From Leptolyngbya sp. NIES-3755 (GTDB lineage: Bacteria; Cyanobacteriota; Cyanobacteriia; Leptolyngbyales; Leptolyngbyaceae), in NCBI GenBank assembly GCA_001548435.1, contig AP017308.1, forward strand, positions 2,427,030-2,491,029: a stretch of 64,000 nucleotides of DNA. Direction: 5' to 3'. Below the pieces are notes generated by a model, which did not search any database, had not been told where the DNA came from, and worked only from the letters and a program-made list of their open reading frames with translations. Within the stretch, counting starts at the first letter, position 1. Every line of letters begins with the position of its first letter. Below, in pieces: positions 63,372 through 64,000 of this stretch. The position numbers were made by a program, and so were the translations under genes.

Positions 63372-64000
63372 CTACAGATTACCGAGATATTCCCCTTCAT
63401 CATCAAAGACAGCATCGTTATCGTCTACCCGATCGGCTCCAGGGAATTGGCAACGTGCCTGCGTCACTTCATCTTCAATCGGTTCAAGGTCAAGGGCAGC
63501 ATCATTCCATTTAGATTGTGGTTGTACAGAATTAAGCGCCTTCCATTTCTGAAAACACACATCACAAGATTTGCCTGGTTTTCCATCTGTGATGCGTGTG
63601 ACGTACTTATCTTCTTTGCAAACAAAACATCGAATTGGAAATCGCTTGAAACCCTGGCTTACAATACATTTGCAGTCAAGAAAGTTAGCAATTTTGTCAT
63701 TATCCTCTCTGTATTTCGCAAGCTTCTTCGGATGACGATACAGTGCAGCTACGACTAACTCTTGCAAATCTGACAACAGTGCTGCGTGGCTATAACGATA
63801 AGATTTCTTATCGATCGTATGTCTGTATGCGGTAAATACGTTAGCGCCATCATTTGTTATCAACATCACACGATAGCCATAATGAGGCTTTTTCGTGCTA
63901 CCCAAGCGACCAAAGATCAGGGTAAAGTCTTCGTTGAAGAGAACATTCGCATTGCCGCTTTGCACTCTTCGCGTGTCAACCTCTACAGAGTCAAAGTCAA
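63372..64000 (-). CDS. unknown protein with zinc-ribbon-like Cys pairs (partial)
   Basis: The minus-strand frame is open to the right edge, so the N-terminus may lie outside the window; a GTG at 63963-63965 gives 197 residues, and the codons upstream stay open. The visible part has a positively charged helical region (YRHPKKLAKYREDNDKIANF), then cysteine pairs CFVCKEDKY and KSCDVCFQKW spaced like a zinc ribbon, and an acidic tail (DDNDAVFDDEGEYLG). No family was recognised. Zinc or nucleic-acid binding is inferred from the Cys spacing only. Confidence 0.65.
   Translation of the reverse strand, partial: DFDSVEVDTRRVQSGNANVLFNEDFTLIFGRLGSTKKPHYGYRVMLITNDGANVFTAYRHTIDKKSYRYSHAALLSDLQELVVAALYRHPKKLAKYREDNDKIANFLDCKCIVSQGFKRFPIRCFVCKEDKYVTRITDGKPGKSCDVCFQKWKALNSVQPQSKWNDAALDLEPIEDEVTQARCQFPGADRVDDNDAVFDDEGEYLGNL

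Overview
The window is cyanobacterial chromosome. GCGATCGC (HIP1-like) octamers are scattered through genes and spacers, and the gene set is diagnostic: NDH-1 subunits with ndhA-ndhI order, an alkane pathway (ado, aar), a CrtO-type carotene ketolase, PlmA-like and HetZ-like regulators, class II ribonucleotide reductase, two Uma2/DUF820 proteins and several cyanobacteria-only small families (DUF3288, DUF4090). The protein sequences look like a Leptolyngbya-type organism, but that placement is inference. There is no sign of a prophage, an intact insertion sequence or a CRISPR array.

Layout. 1-3.1 kb: ndhI (cut by the window edge), ndhA and gltA on the minus strand. 3.4-10.2 kb: a small unknown gene, codA, a Uma2 protein, then minus-strand gpmI, an ABC-F ATPase, a DUF952 gene and a 48-residue membrane peptide coupled to it. 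10.5-14.4 kb: a lone CRISPR-like repeat, a VOC protein and an aminotransferase, DUF3288, a CadD-like transporter, a creatininase-family enzyme and a 66-residue protein.

14.5-29.4 kb is a sulfur-acquisition region. It holds an Rrf2 regulator without cluster cysteines, a small membrane protein, a TauE/SafE permease, a NIL-domain protein translationally coupled to an SPFH (prohibitin-like) protein, sbpA, cysT and cysW, a DUF1634-TauE pair on the other strand, and the metY-metX operon. The sulfate transporter ATPase gene cysA is absent. Mixed into the region are a PAP2 phosphatase, a secreted protein, a second CadD-like transporter, an APC permease, a Crp/Fnr regulator and a 35-residue membrane protein. 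Near-identical TACGGTAA-containing elements precede the small membrane protein gene, and the core recurs before sbpA, so they are candidate operators.

29.5-38 kb: a class II glutamine amidotransferase, an unusual fusion of a TauE/UreH-like domain with a ferric-reductase-like domain followed by an exported protein whose mature N-terminus should be histidine, sdhA, hisC, an orphan sugar-type ABC permease, and ado-aar. 38-50.6 kb: a TonB-like Pro/Thr-rich protein, a HEAT-containing M1 aminopeptidase, a HetZ-like regulator, a DUF362 protein, a NanE-GNAT fusion, a short ribosomal protein S1, a dienelactone hydrolase-like protein and a PlmA-like regulator. 50.8-64 kb: a hemerythrin-domain protein, crtO, nrdJ with a palindrome matching the NrdR box, a second TonB-like protein, prmA-serA, a second Uma2 protein, DUF4090 plus a serine/threonine dehydratase, another SPFH protein, and an unknown Cys-rich protein that runs off the window end.

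The most interesting leads are the sulfur region with its NIL-SPFH pair and repeated elements, the TauE/UreH-ferric reductase fusion with its exported partner, the NanE-GNAT fusion, the NrdR-like palindrome and the small coupled membrane peptides.
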